A stretch of 27,836 nucleotides of DNA. Source: Hydnum rufescens UP504 (Eukaryota > Basidiomycota > Agaricomycetes > Cantharellales > Hydnaceae). The stretch covers positions 1 to 27,836 of the forward strand of contig MU128934.1 in NCBI GenBank assembly GCA_014904985.1, given 5' to 3'. Both the position numbers and the translations under genes were made by a program. The notes below the pieces were generated by a model. That model ran no database searches. It was not told the DNA's origin and saw nothing but the letters and a program-made list of their open reading frames with translations. Of the stretch, positions 1 through 8,504 are shown piece after piece (the stretch's first letter is position 1; the number at the start of each line of letters is the position of its first letter).

Positions 1-251
1 GAATTCTAAGTTGTTCCTTCAAGGCAGAATGGAAAGACTCACAATAGTGGTCTTCAATTGAGTCTGCTCAAGTCCTGAGTGCTAAGTCCTAATTCGGGTC
101 AATTTCGGCCAACTTTCAGCCCGAAGCTCAAGTGAGATATTTCAATGGGGCAGACCGATTCGGCCGAAATAGTGATGGGACCTACTTAGGTACCATTATC
201 TGCCCCGGAAGTAGTACCTAACTAGGTAGGCTTAGATGACTGACCAAGGTG
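1..251. repeat. Left 251-bp terminal inverted repeat of the outer element
   Basis: This segment is the reverse complement of 14420-14670 with three mismatches that I can count (positions 41, 138 and 213), about 98.8% identity. It is CpG-rich and contains short internal dyads such as TTCGGCCGAA. The match runs to base 1 of the window, so the true outer end and any target duplication may lie outside. The terminal GAATTC is an EcoRI site, so the window start could be a cloning boundary. The inner edge lies about 27 bp before the first B hairpin of array I. Confidence 0.9.
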
Positions 252-1345
252 CTATACAAGGTGTTGTACCCCGACGACGCAAAAAGAGCAGCTTTCGCTG
301 CTCTTTTTGCATTCGTTTTAATTTTTTAACTAACACACGATTTATTTATTCTAGGTTATCACCTCGCCGCCCACCACACGAACCCCTCCCCCCCAGAAAT
401 GACAATGTGACCTGCCAAGCCGCCAAAACCAATGCGAACGAAGCCGCCAACGACGACCAGCCAAGGGACACCCACCAGACAAATCCCGCGAACGGTAACA
501 CATGACGCGAGACCATGGAACCCCAAGATGAACCACACCCGCCGAAGCGGGTGTGGTAATTTTAAGGTAAATAAATACGATCGCGCCAAAGAGCAGCATA
601 TGCTGCTCCTTTGGTGTAGCTTTTCTTTTTGTTTTTTTACTAACATAGTATTCCTTATCCTAGGTTTTGATCTACCCCCACCCCCCAAACGAGACCCGCA
701 AATGACAGAACATGGGAGGCCACAGAAGCCCTGGATGAACCCCACACCCGCTTCGGTGGGTGTGATAATAATTTTTAACGTAAGTATTTACCGTTTAAGT
801 ATGACCGCGCAAAAGGAGCGCATGTGCTGCTCCTTTTGCATGGTTTTTCTTTTTTACTAACTTATTACTTATTATCATAGGTATTCTTCTAAACCCTCAA
901 TCAAGACTCGCGACCCTGCCGAATAAATATGCAACAACGGCAACCCATCCCCCAAATGAAACCCGCAAACGACAGAACATGACGTGAGGCTACAGAAGCC
1001 CCCAGATGAACCCCACACCCGCTTCAGCAGGTGTGATAATTTTTAAAGTAAGTATTCGCCCTCTATAAGTACGACCGCGCCAAAGGAGCAGCGCAAGCTG
1101 CTCCTTTTGTGTTACTTCAAATTTTTTTACTAATATACACTATGATTCTAGGATCCAAAACAATGACCCACCCCAATGGCAACCCGCAACCTGCGCCCAA
1201 TGGTGAAGTGCCAAGCCACACCCCCGGTACCACACCCCACCCAAGCGGGTGTGTGGTGCTACTAGATAAACTAGTTTTTATTTTAATTTTTTTGTTCTTT
1301 TATTTCTATGGACAGTACCACACACCTGCTAGAGCGGGTGTGTGG
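252..1345 (+). repeat. Hairpin-intron array I (rightward)
   Basis: The array has B hairpins at 279-310, 586-614, 809-839 and 1081-1109 and A hairpins at 533-556, 743-764, 1014-1035, 1230-1256 and 1318-1345. Intron signals give the strand. A first intron ends at TTCTAG 354 (branch ACTAAC 329-334). Complete GT-AG introns are 567-663, 780-880 and 1048-1151, each 97-104 nt with ACTAAC or ACTAAT 17-25 nt before the AG. Each complete intron has hairpin B near its middle and hairpin A 10-15 nt upstream of its GT. Exons share motifs such as AATGAAACCCGCAAACGACAG. The last two A hairpins lack an obvious following intron, so the array looks truncated. No conserved protein frame runs through it. Confidence 0.8.
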
Positions 1346-1785
1346 TGCTACTAAGTAGTTTTTTTTTTTCTTTGGATTTCTACTAAGTACCACAGTATTT
1401 AAATAAATAAATAAATAATAAGAATAATGGGACTGCTGAAACCCTACTGACCCGGGGTAGGATGTGTATAATATAGTGATAATAATAAATAATTATAAAT
1501 GGAACATACTATCCCCGATAAGCCCATATGGCCCGCTGTCCTGCAAGTCTGAGAATCTCTAAGTCAGACTGTGAAAGACCATGACTTCCTGCCGTTGTCT
1601 GGGAATCTCTAAGTCCTAGTCTAAGGTGAGAGGGGCCCCCAGGGGCCCCTAGGGGCTCCATGGGGCCCCTTGTCTCATGCCGTGAAATCACCCAGTGGGC
1701 CCCAGGGGCCCCCACCTAAAAACCCGCTCTTAGATTGAATAAAAGCAAGGCAAAAGGGCCTAACTAGATATACAATTATGGCTGA
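1346..1785. other. AT-rich array tail and GC-rich block, no gene
   Basis: No credible gene is seen. The first part is T-rich and then (AAAT)n-like (about 1389-1425), resembling the AT-rich tail that follows array III near 6985-7020. From about 1632 to 1713 there are overlapping GGGGCCCC-type palindromes. The segment ends where Gypsy pol similarity begins at about 1786. It may be the outer end of array I plus subterminal sequence of a lost element end, but I found neither an LTR matching the right side nor a target duplication. Confidence 0.5.
1632..1713. repeat. GGGGCCCC palindrome cluster
   Basis: Runs of GGGGCCCC, AGGGGCCCCT and GGGCCCC recur with short AT interruptions. They can form several alternative hairpins. 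They resemble in style, though not in sequence, the GC palindromes at the ends of the hAT-like element. Function is unknown. Confidence 0.6.
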
Positions 1786-3647
1786 CTGGTTTGTTTGAGG
1801 AAGGCATTACATTCTGCATCAGTCCACTGGAAGGGTGTGTCTTTCCAGGTGAGGTCGTTTAGAGGTCTGGCAACCTTGGCGAAATCCTGAATGAATCATC
1901 AATAGAAGTTAATGAACCCTAAGAATGACTGTGTTTCTTTCAGGTTTTTGGGCTCCAGCCAGTCCGTTATGCCTCCAACTTTGACAGGGTCCATCTCCAC
2001 ATGGTCCAGCATGAATATCATCCCCAGGTATTTGATCCGATCTCGGAAGAACTCACACTTCTCCAGTTTCAGGAAGAGTTTGTTTTCCTGGAGGGTCTGT
2101 AGGATGCCTTGGACTCCTCGGACGTACTCTTCTCGAGTCTTGGCAAAGCATAAGATGTCATCCAGGTACACAATGCATACTCCGTTGTCGATCCATTCCC
2201 TGAGGATGTCATTGATCATGTTCTGGAACATCCCGGGGGAGTTGCAAAGTCCAAAGAACATTACCAATGGTTTGAACAGTCCTCGGTTCATCCAGAATGC
2301 TGCTTTCCATTTGTCTCCTTCTGCCATCTGGATGTTCTGGAATCCCCACTGGAGGTCAAGTTTCCCAAACACTTTGGCTCCACAGAGTCGATTGATGACA
2401 TCAGAGATCAGGGGTAAGGGGTATGCGTTCTTAACTGTGATGTCATTGAGTTTCCGGTAGTCCTGGACTAGGCGGAACCCTGCATCCTTTTTCTTCATGA
2501 AGAACACTGGAGTGGCCATTGGAGACTTTGATGGATGGATTCAACCAGAAGCGAGATTCTCCTTCAGGAAGTCGTCAAGTTCTTTCTGTTCACCTGGGGA
2601 CAGTGGGAACAGTTTGGCGGGAGGAGGTAGCTGAGTTCCTTCTTGGAACTCAATGTGGTGGTCCCATGGCTTCCAGGTGGGGAGTTGGTCAAAGGAGTCT
2701 TTGGAGAACACATCTTGGAAGTCATGGAATTCCTCAGGTATGAGCTCCTCGAAGGTTTTGGCAGGTTTGTTTGCTTTCATCTTAGCAGCCTCTGCCAGCC
2801 TCTGAGAAGGGGTGGACGTTGCTTGGATGATTTCGGAGTGTTCGCTGTCGTCAGGGAAGTAGGCTGCAAAAATAGCATCCCCTTTTTCCAAGGTCAGGGT
2901 CTCATCATCGTCATCCAGTGGTGTGGGCTCGTTCCGGGGTGTCTCCATGGCTTTCCGACCATCTCTCTCTCGTCGGCGTTCCGTATTCCATATCCTCCAG
3001 ATCATTGCTCAGCAGTCAGATGGGCATCGGGTCAGCATCAGCTTCCCTGTTGTCCAGTTGATCTCTGGGTTGTGGTGGTGGAGCCAGGTGTGCCCTATGA
3101 TCAATTTGGTTTTACCCAGTCCAATCATGGAGAACACCACCCGTTCGGAGTGGTCATCAATCCAGAGGATGACTTCTACTTCTTCGCGGACAGATCCCAT
3201 CTCATTGAGTGTTCCATCAACATTATAGACTGGGATGGGGTGGGCGAGCGGCCATACATCTAGTCCATTGTCCTTTGCAAAGGCCAGGTCCATGAACATC
3301 CTGGTTGCTCCGGAGTCCAGTAGAGCGGTTCCAGCACACATGGCTCCAGTCCGGGGTGATTGGATTTTCACCTTGACTTCTGTGGCTTGTCTAGGGTCTT
3401 CAGAGAGGAGGCGGATTGAGGGTGAAGGGCTATAAATGGGGTTGGTATAGGTGGATATGTTTTCAGAATCATCACTCTCATCATCAGAGAAAAACATGTC
3501 ATTTCCGATTCTGTATGTACAGTTTTGGAGGGGGGTGAATCTGTTGGTCAGGCAGGATGCATCCTTCACTGCTGACTGTTGGGAAAACCCTGCAGAGTAG
3601 ATCCTGAGGGTTCTGGTGTGTCCTTTGCAGGTGGGAACAGCTTCCAT
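1786..3647 (-). pseudogene. Ty3/Gypsy protease-reverse transcriptase, decayed
   Basis: One minus-strand frame carries an aspartic protease (ALLDSGATRMFMDLAF near 3300; DSGA catalytic triad) followed by reverse transcriptase. RT landmarks are MATPVFFMKKKDAGFRLV (near 2500), LDLQWGFQNI (near 2350), the catalytic YLDDIL (near 2165) and SFLGFINFY (near 1910). Four TGA stops interrupt this frame (3011-3009, 2543-2541, 1901-1899, 1898-1896), each where relatives commonly have Arg, for example ENLASG-stop-IHPSKSP. Similarity stops near 1786 just after WTDAECNAFLK. RNase H, chromatin or integrase domains and the downstream LTR are missing. This would have made the enzymes for LTR retrotransposition; this copy cannot. 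Confidence 0.93.
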
Positions 3648-3697
3648 AGTTCCTCACGGATGATTGCTCCAATGTCTTCCATTGCCCAGACGAACTG

Positions 3698-3828
3698 TCA
3701 TGGCTTTCATGGGTGCAGGCAGTCATGAGAGATGTGTCCCAGCTCCTGGCAGTTGTAACAACGTCGTGCCTCTTGCTTCTGTGTGGAGTCTATGTCCATG
3801 GGGGCAAACAAAGTTGATGAGGAATGTG
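3698..3828 (-). pseudogene. Gypsy gag C-terminal part with CCHC zinc knuckle
   Basis: The minus strand encodes THSSSTLFAPMDIDSTQ and then CYNCQELGHISHDC, a CX2CX4HX4C nucleocapsid zinc knuckle for RNA binding. The frame then meets TGA at 3709-3707 and again at 3700-3698. The upstream part of gag lies 3.4 kb away at 7230-8044: the hAT-like insertion separates them, and removing it with one copy of the 8-bp duplication puts ATHS in frame with SSTLF. Protease begins in another frame at about 3647, so a frameshift, programmed or degenerate, lies between gag and pro. Confidence 0.9.
3821..3828. repeat. Target-site duplication, left copy (GGAATGTG)
   Basis: GGAATGTG directly abuts the terminal TAGGGTATTGCAC and is repeated exactly at 7230-7237 next to the opposite terminus. 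Eight base pairs is the standard hAT-superfamily duplication length. Confidence 0.9.
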
Positions 3829-4030
3829 TAGGGTATTGCACAGGGTTTTGAAACCCGCGGGTTTTGACCCCGCAGGGGAGATCCCCGCAGGGCGGGAGTA
3901 ACAATGTGGACCCATGGCTAAAACCCACCAAGAACCCGCCAACCCCGGCAATATGTACCAAGGGTTTGAATCAGTCCATGCCATAGATTGATAGTCATCT
4001 AACATGGTATGGTGCAATTGTATTGCACCA
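3829..4030. repeat. Left subterminal palindromes of the hAT-like element
   Basis: After the terminal repeat come nested GC dyads (CCCGCGGG near 3855, CCCCGCAGGGG and its repeats to about 3896) and later a hairpin at 4011-4029, GGTGCAAT / ATTGCACC, whose stem repeats the TATTGCAC core of the terminus. Such subterminal repeats are typical transposase-binding sites in hAT elements; binding is inferred only. Confidence 0.6.
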
Positions 4031-4264
4031 GAACTGCTAAGTTACTAGCTAATATTTTACCTCTGGTGCAGTAACTTACTGTTACCATAACTATGTCATT
4101 ATTTATCACTATTTACTATTATATATACATTGTATAGCAGTAGGGGCTCAGGGAGCTCAGGATGTGGTTGGTTGTTCAGGGGGGGGAGGTTCTGGTATGG
4201 GTTTTCATTGTTGAGGGTTCGGTTGGTTGTTCATTCAGGACTTGGGCGGTCTCTGTCGCATGAT
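4031..4264. other. AT-rich spacer, no gene
   Basis: The stretch from 4031 to about 4140 is AT-rich with short imperfect dyads. The rest (4141-4264) is a GT-rich exon-like tail of array II reading leftward. I see no gene. Confidence 0.5.
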
Positions 4265-5384
4265 CTAGGATCAAAGATATATACATCAGATTGAAAAATG
4301 AAACATACATTCTAGTACCACACACCCGCCCCAGCGGGTGTGTGGTACCTCGTTTTATTTCGACGGCGGGGTCTGTACGGGCTCGTGCCCGGTTTTTCGT
4401 ATGGGGGTCTTGCAGGTGCAGGGGGTTCGGCGGGTGGTGTCAGTCGGATGATCTAGAATAAGTCAAAAGTGACGCAAAAAGGGCAGCTTGTGCTGCCCTA
4501 TTTGCGCCACTTACATATACAGAATTAATTTTAAAAAAAAACCTTGTAGTACCACACCCGCTCTAGTGGGTGTGGTACTTGTATTGTGCTGCTCGTGTCA
4601 ATCGAGGGGTCTGTATGGGCTCGTGTCTGGTTTTTTCGTATGGGGTCGCATGGGGTTTCGTTTGAATCGATTCACAGGGGCGGGGATGATACCATGGTCT
4701 CGTGCAGATTAGGAACATCTACAGTTTAAAAAGAAAAATGTTAGTTGCTTAAGTCGTAAAACCAGCACAAAAAGAACCGCTTTCGCTCTTTTTGTGCGGG
4801 TGTATCTACCGAGGGGGGGGAACTCACCTTATATAGTACCGCACACCCGCCGCAGCGGGTGTGTGGTATTCTTTTTGTTTGGGGGTTTTCATTTACTGGG
4901 TGGGTGTTCGTTTTGTGGGGTGCCACAGTGTGGGCATTGGGTCAGGTGTTTGCTCGGGGCTCGTGTGGATGATGGGGAGACCTATCATAAAGTAATATGT
5001 TAGTTAAGAATAATAATAATAACAGCACAAAAGAGCAGCTTTCGCTGCTCTTTTTGCGCCGCCATAGGTATTGCAATCAAACGAAAAGTTACCTATGTTA
5101 CCACACACCCGCTGTGGCAGGTGTGTGGTACTCGTTCAGCGGATCATCATTTGGTGGGTTATTGTCTTGAAAACTGCCATTTGGCATGTTCTTGTTCCGT
5201 GGATTGTTGTTTGGGGGGGTGTTCATTTGCCGGTTCCGGTTCAGGCAATGACCTAGGATAATGTCAGTTAAAAATTTAAAACCAACGCAAAAAGAGCAGC
5301 CGTTGCTGCTCTTTTTGCATGGATGTATGTAAAGGATAAATACTTACCTCATATGACCACACACCTGCCGCAGCAGGTATGTGG
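4265..5384 (-). repeat. Hairpin-intron array II (leftward)
   Basis: A hairpins lie at 5357-5384, 5101-5128, 4839-4866, 4552-4575 and 4318-4345; B hairpins at 5287-5318, 5025-5059, 4764-4797 and 4473-4506. Minus-strand introns are 5347-5253 (GTAAGT, branch CTGAC), 5092-4982 (GTAACT, branch ACTAAC), 4827-4719 (GTGAGT, branch ACTAAC), one ending at 4453, and a short hairpin-free one, 4309-4265 (GTATGT). In the fourth, the GT expected 9 nt after hairpin A is GTTTTT, and an alternative GTAAGT lies at 4514. The spacing from A to GT is 8-11 nt where clear. Stems are CpG-rich and mostly perfect, so this copy looks young. Confidence 0.82.
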
Positions 5385-5466
5385 TCCTGCTTTCTGTCGT
5401 TCGATCCCTTGGTGGTTGTAGAACGACTTTCAATGCTGGCAAATGCCGATATCAAGACCGAGGAAA
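5385..5466. promoter_or_regulatory. Core between divergent arrays; candidate bidirectional start region
   Basis: This 82-bp stretch separates leftward array II from the rightward unit. It contains TTCAATGCTGGCAAATGCC, nearly repeated at 11685-11705 in the core between arrays IV and V. Divergent intron polarity implies that transcription, if any, starts here in both directions. I see no clear TATA box, so the promoter call is an inference from layout. Confidence 0.35.
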
Positions 5467-5714
5467 GTTGACTTCAACCAGGCACGTATTGATGCGTGGA
5501 ATTCACCTGATTACAACGTTCCTATCTACGAGCCTGGTCAGGAGGACATTGTCCGCCAAGCTCGCGGTCGCAACCTCTTCTTCTCCACTAATGGAGAATC
5601 TCCTCGATTAATGCACTTTCGGCCATTTGTGAAGCCACGGGTGCTAATATCAATGAGGCTTCCAATGCCATTGGCATGGATTCACATGTGGGCCCAAATT
5701 CCTGGGTGCCTCAG
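5467..5714 (+). pseudogene. Captured UDP-glucose 6-dehydrogenase fragment (two fused pieces)
   Basis: Piece 1 (5467-5592) reads VDFNQARIDAWNSPDYNVP then IYEPGQEDIVRQARGRNLF, matching the region after the Rossmann fold of UDP-glucose 6-dehydrogenase (UDP-glucose to UDP-glucuronate, cytosolic). Piece 2 (5595-5714) reads [20 protein letters not shown] then [14 protein letters not shown] and, after a one-base slip, KFLGAS, from the central domain just before the GFGGSCFQKD catalytic segment. Roughly the intervening 130-140 residues of the family are missing, the join shifts frame, and the catalytic Cys is absent, so it is not an enzyme. It occupies the first exon position of array III and lies next to GTATGT at 5725. 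Best explained as gene capture by the transposon. Family match is from memory of conserved motifs. Confidence 0.85.
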
Positions 5715-5724
5715 TAAACTTACT

Positions 5725-6767
5725 GTATGTTTTTTTTTCTTTTTCTTTTTCTTTTTTACTAATGTATTTATTATTCTAGGTCATCGCATCGCGCTCGATT
5801 GACAGACCCACACGAACCCCCCACCAGCACCCGCCAGAACCGACGACGATGATACCGGAAAAGAGGAGGCACCACACACCTGCTGCGGCGGGGTGTAGGT
5901 AAGTGTATTTTTTTTCATTCTTTACTAATGTATTTATTATTCTAGGTCACACTCAATCGACAGACCCGCACGAATCCCACACCAGCACCTGCCAGAACCG
6001 ACGATGATGATTACTGGGGCGAAATACGCGAGTGTGCACTGCCACGCAAGACCCCAATGATCGACTATCTGCCACCAATAAAACGAGGCCTCAAATACAG
6101 TGCCACACACCTGCTGAAGCGGGTGTGTGGCAATATTAAGTGAGTATTTTCTTCATGGGGTGTACCACAATGCCAAAAGAGCAGCACCAGCTGCTCTTTT
6201 GGCATTGCTTGTATTATTTTTTTTGCTAACATATCCACTATTTTAGGCTCTTTCTCCCTCCCCGAAACCCCGCCCCAATCAAAGCAGAGACAATGCCTAT
6301 GGCAAAATACAGAGCGCGCAGCCACCCAGACCCCAACCCCCGAGTATCAGCAAGCTATAACACGATGACAAATCAGATACAGCACCCACACACCCGCTTC
6401 GGCGGGTGTGTGGTGACATCAGGTATGTCTAATCCCACCGGTGCCAAAAGAGCAGCAGGAGCTGCTCTTTTGGCACCCCTCTGTTTTCTTTTTTTTACTC
6501 ATATTATTTATCGTTGTTCTAGGTCCCTTCCCTAAGTGAAAACCCGCCCAACAACGACACGCACGAGCCCTCAACACAAAATTTGATGTGCAGCCGCCCA
6601 AGCCCCGAGTCTTGAACACGACGATGGACTTAATCTCATACCACACACCTGCCGCGGCGGGTGTGTGGTAATAGTTGTAAGTTCAACGGTGCCCAAAGAG
6701 CAGCAGTAGCTGCTCTTTGGCACTACTTCTGTTTTTTCTAAAACTAATGTATTCTTAATCATTCTAG
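5725..6767 (+). repeat. Hairpin-intron array III (rightward)
   Basis: Introns are 5725-5779 and 5899-5945 (55 and 47 nt, no hairpin), then 6140-6246, 6423-6522 and 6677-6767 (91-107 nt) containing B hairpins 6168-6207, 6440-6477 and 6689-6723. Branch sites are ACTAAT, GCTAAC or ACTCAT, and 3' ends are TTCTAG or TTTTAG. A hairpins are 5872-5898 (degenerate), 6103-6130, 6386-6413 and 6641-6668; the last three end 8-9 nt before GT. The stem at 6386-6413 is 12 perfect pairs closed by C(TTCG)G. Exon 5946-6139 is open in one frame from end to end (start VTLNRQTRTNPTPAP), and exon 6247-6422 in another, but the frames do not join into a recognisable protein. Confidence 0.82.
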
Positions 6768-7074
6768 GTGTCCTCTTGATCTATGAAACCCCACGACAAG
6801 AACAGAGCCAAGGTCCAAGGCGAAACACGGACCTGCACAGCCACCTGCAACCCGATATGAACACCCGATCAAAACCCGCACGAATGCCACCCTATCCTTG
6901 GAGCCACACATCCTGTTGCCCCTCCTTGCATGAAAACTCACCTGATGAGAACATGGCCAAGGCCCCCACGTGAAATCTGACTTATATTGTATATAATTAT
7001 AATAAATAAATAAATAAATGTTAAATAATCTTCTGGCCCTCTTACTATGGGCCATATACAGAATAGGATGAGGA
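6768..7074. other. Terminal exon-like segment and AT-rich tail
   Basis: The stretch 6768-6972 resembles the array exons (Pro/His/Arg-rich if translated) but has no A hairpin. From 6980 to 7027 it is AT-rich with an (AAAT)n run like that at the end of array I, possibly a transcription or polyadenylation end. No gene is recognised. Confidence 0.45.
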
Positions 7075-7229
7075 TATTGTCCCGTGGGTTTCCCACGGGT
7101 TCTCCTCGGGTTTTTCAACCCTGTCATGTATCCCACGGCTTCTACCCCCGTGAGTCACGGGGGCGGGTTTTCAACCCCGTGGGGCAGGATGTCCTAAATT
7201 CCCCTGCGGGGACCCCGTGCAATAGCCTA
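7075..7229. repeat. Right subterminal palindromes of the hAT-like element
   Basis: Successive dyads CCCGTGGG...CCCACGGG, CCCCCGTGAGTCACGGGGG (about 7144-7162) and GGGGTT/AACCCC lead to the terminal GTGCAATAGCCTA. The motif style mirrors the left end, supporting both as ends of one element. Confidence 0.6.
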
Positions 7230-7237
7230 GGAATGTG
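7230..7237. repeat. Target-site duplication, right copy (GGAATGTG)
   Basis: This is identical to 3821-3828 and immediately follows the terminal CTA of the hAT-like element. Confidence 0.9.
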
Positions 7238-8044
7238 TTGCCACAGGAGGCACTGGGGTTGGCCTGGGGGCAGGGGTGTTGGAGGGTTCCTTGGTGCATA
7301 GGGGTTCATGCTCGCCATGGCCTGTTGGAACTGGAGGTATAAGTTGTCCAGCCGGCATGCTGTGTCCTGCCATCCTCCAAGGGTCCCTGGTAGGTCGCTG
7401 AGGTGCATTTTCTCCAGCAATCATTTGTTGAGTCCTCATTGGTATGCATCAATAAGGGCCTCTTCTCCGAAGCCAGTTTGACCTGCCAAGGCATCGAAGT
7501 GTGCGGTGTACTCCTCAGCAGACATCTTTCCCTGCTTCAGGTTCCGAAGTTGGGACCGGGCGGTGAACTCTCAATCTGGCTCCCCGAAGGCACTCTTGAA
7601 GGCAACCAGGAACTCTGGGAAGGTCTTGTATGGGTTGTGAGTCTTGGGGTCCAGGAAAGAGGTGGAAAGGCTTTCCGCCCATGCTCCAGCGGTTCCGTCC
7701 TTCATCCAGGAGAGGGTGTATAGGATTTTGTGCAGCTCCGTGGGGTAGACTCTGGGCTGGAGAGCAATATTCAGCTGGACGGAGCACAGGAAACCTTCCA
7801 TCTTCTTCTGGTCGCCCGAGAACGGTTTGGGGTCTGCCCCCTTGGCCTCATGAGTGGATTGGGTAGGCGGGGGTTGTTGCTGGAGGGTCTGCTGAACTGT
7901 GGTGGACACAAAGCCTGCGATGTGTGTCCCTTGGTTTTGCATGTTGTCCAGTTCTTCTCAAAGGGCGGCATTCTGTTGTTGGAGTTGAGTGAGGAGGTGT
8001 TGGAGGTGGTCGGCGGTAATGGCTACTGGAGCACCATCGGACAT
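7230..8044 (-). pseudogene. Ty3/Gypsy gag, N-terminal and capsid part
   Basis: The start ATG at 8044 gives MSDGAPVAITADHLQHLLTQ, followed by a capsid-like region with GADPKPFSGDQKKMEGFLC, WMKDGTAGAWAESL, TFPEFLVAFKSAFGEPD and LRNLKQGKMSAEEYTAHFD, typical of retrotransposon gag. In-frame TGA codons at 7960-7958, 7573-7571, 7438-7436 and 7423-7421 sit at positions usually Arg (for example PD-stop-EFTARSQLR). A frameshift near 7290 moves the frame so that it ends in PVPPVATHS, where the hAT-like element is inserted. The remainder, with the zinc knuckle, is at 3698-3828. Gag would form the virus-like particle. Confidence 0.9.
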
Positions 8045-8504
8045 TTCAGAATGAGGGGTAGGAGGGAAATTGGCAATACTAAGCAATCTGGATGGTGGGC
8101 TCGTGAGAGAGCTTTGGTCTTCTGTCAGGGCCACGCTGCGATGAGAGCACCAAACAAATATAAACACAGATAACTCCAACTAAGTCTGGTGTAAGTCTGG
8201 CTAAGTCCAGGAGAATCCAGGCAAGAATAACGAGGATGGGATGGAGAGGCAGTCCAGCAGCCCAGAAGGGACTAGGTGGAAACAAGCACAGCGGTCCTTA
8301 AGCTCACGGAGTCAACTGGAAAGTACTCGGACTGTAGTCCGGAGTAGAAGCGGAAATCCTGAGATTAACATTAAGGGAATAGGTACAGTGAGGCTAACCT
8401 GTAGTTTGGAGTAGAAGTGGAAATCCTGAGAGACCAAAGCTGAGTCTCTGGATGTCGCCCCAGACTACTTATACATAGTTCCTATACTACAGGGGATTGA
8501 TTGC
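8045..8504 (-). other. Gypsy leader and possible 5' LTR remnant
   Basis: Upstream of gag on the minus strand is a candidate primer-binding site TGGTGCTCTCATCGCAG (8152-8136), which starts with TGG as expected for the complement of a tRNA CCA end. Farther upstream there is a TATA-like TATGTATAAGTAG (about 8477-8465), and two near-identical 22-bp direct repeats lie at 8343-8364 and 8410-8431. These fit an LTR promoter region. No second LTR copy is present at the left end, so LTR boundaries are unproven, and the same sequence could be the 3' LTR of the adjoining Copia fragment. Confidence 0.45.

Larger units (their letters stand above)
3829..7229. mobile_element. Non-autonomous hAT-like element carrying hairpin-intron arrays
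   Basis: Terminal inverted repeats TAGGGTATTGCAC (3829-3841) and, on the minus strand, TAGGCTATTGCAC (7229-7217) differ at one base and are flanked by a perfect 8-bp duplication. The insertion splits a Gypsy gag frame exactly. Both subterminal zones are rich in GC palindromes. Inside are leftward array II, a core with a UDP-glucose dehydrogenase fragment, and rightward array III. I find no transposase (no hAT dimerisation region), so mobilisation would need an enzyme supplied in trans. Superfamily assignment rests on duplication length and the TAGGG-type terminus. The 3401-bp length and gene capture resemble Pack-type non-autonomous elements. Confidence 0.82.

Noticed and set aside
279..839. 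Rho-independent terminators (stem-loop followed by T runs)
   Set aside because: The T-rich tracts lead into ACTAAC and CTAG and are intron pyrimidine tracts; the context is fungal.
236..860. Small proteins from open frames in array I
   Set aside because: These frames cross the hairpins and both splice boundaries, differ between modules and show no family motif.
279..6723. CRISPR-like regular palindromic repeats
   Set aside because: Repeats are themselves hairpins of two alternating types with splice signals between them. Spacing is irregular, spacers are related to each other, and the sequence is eukaryotic.
3829..7229. Helitron with 3' hairpin
   Set aside because: There is an 8-bp target duplication and terminal inverted repeats, and no insertion between A and T with a CTRR end.
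1436..8504. Complete LTR pair for the Gypsy element
   Set aside because: I compared 1430-1790 with 8160-8504 and saw no extended identity; only one possible LTR remains.
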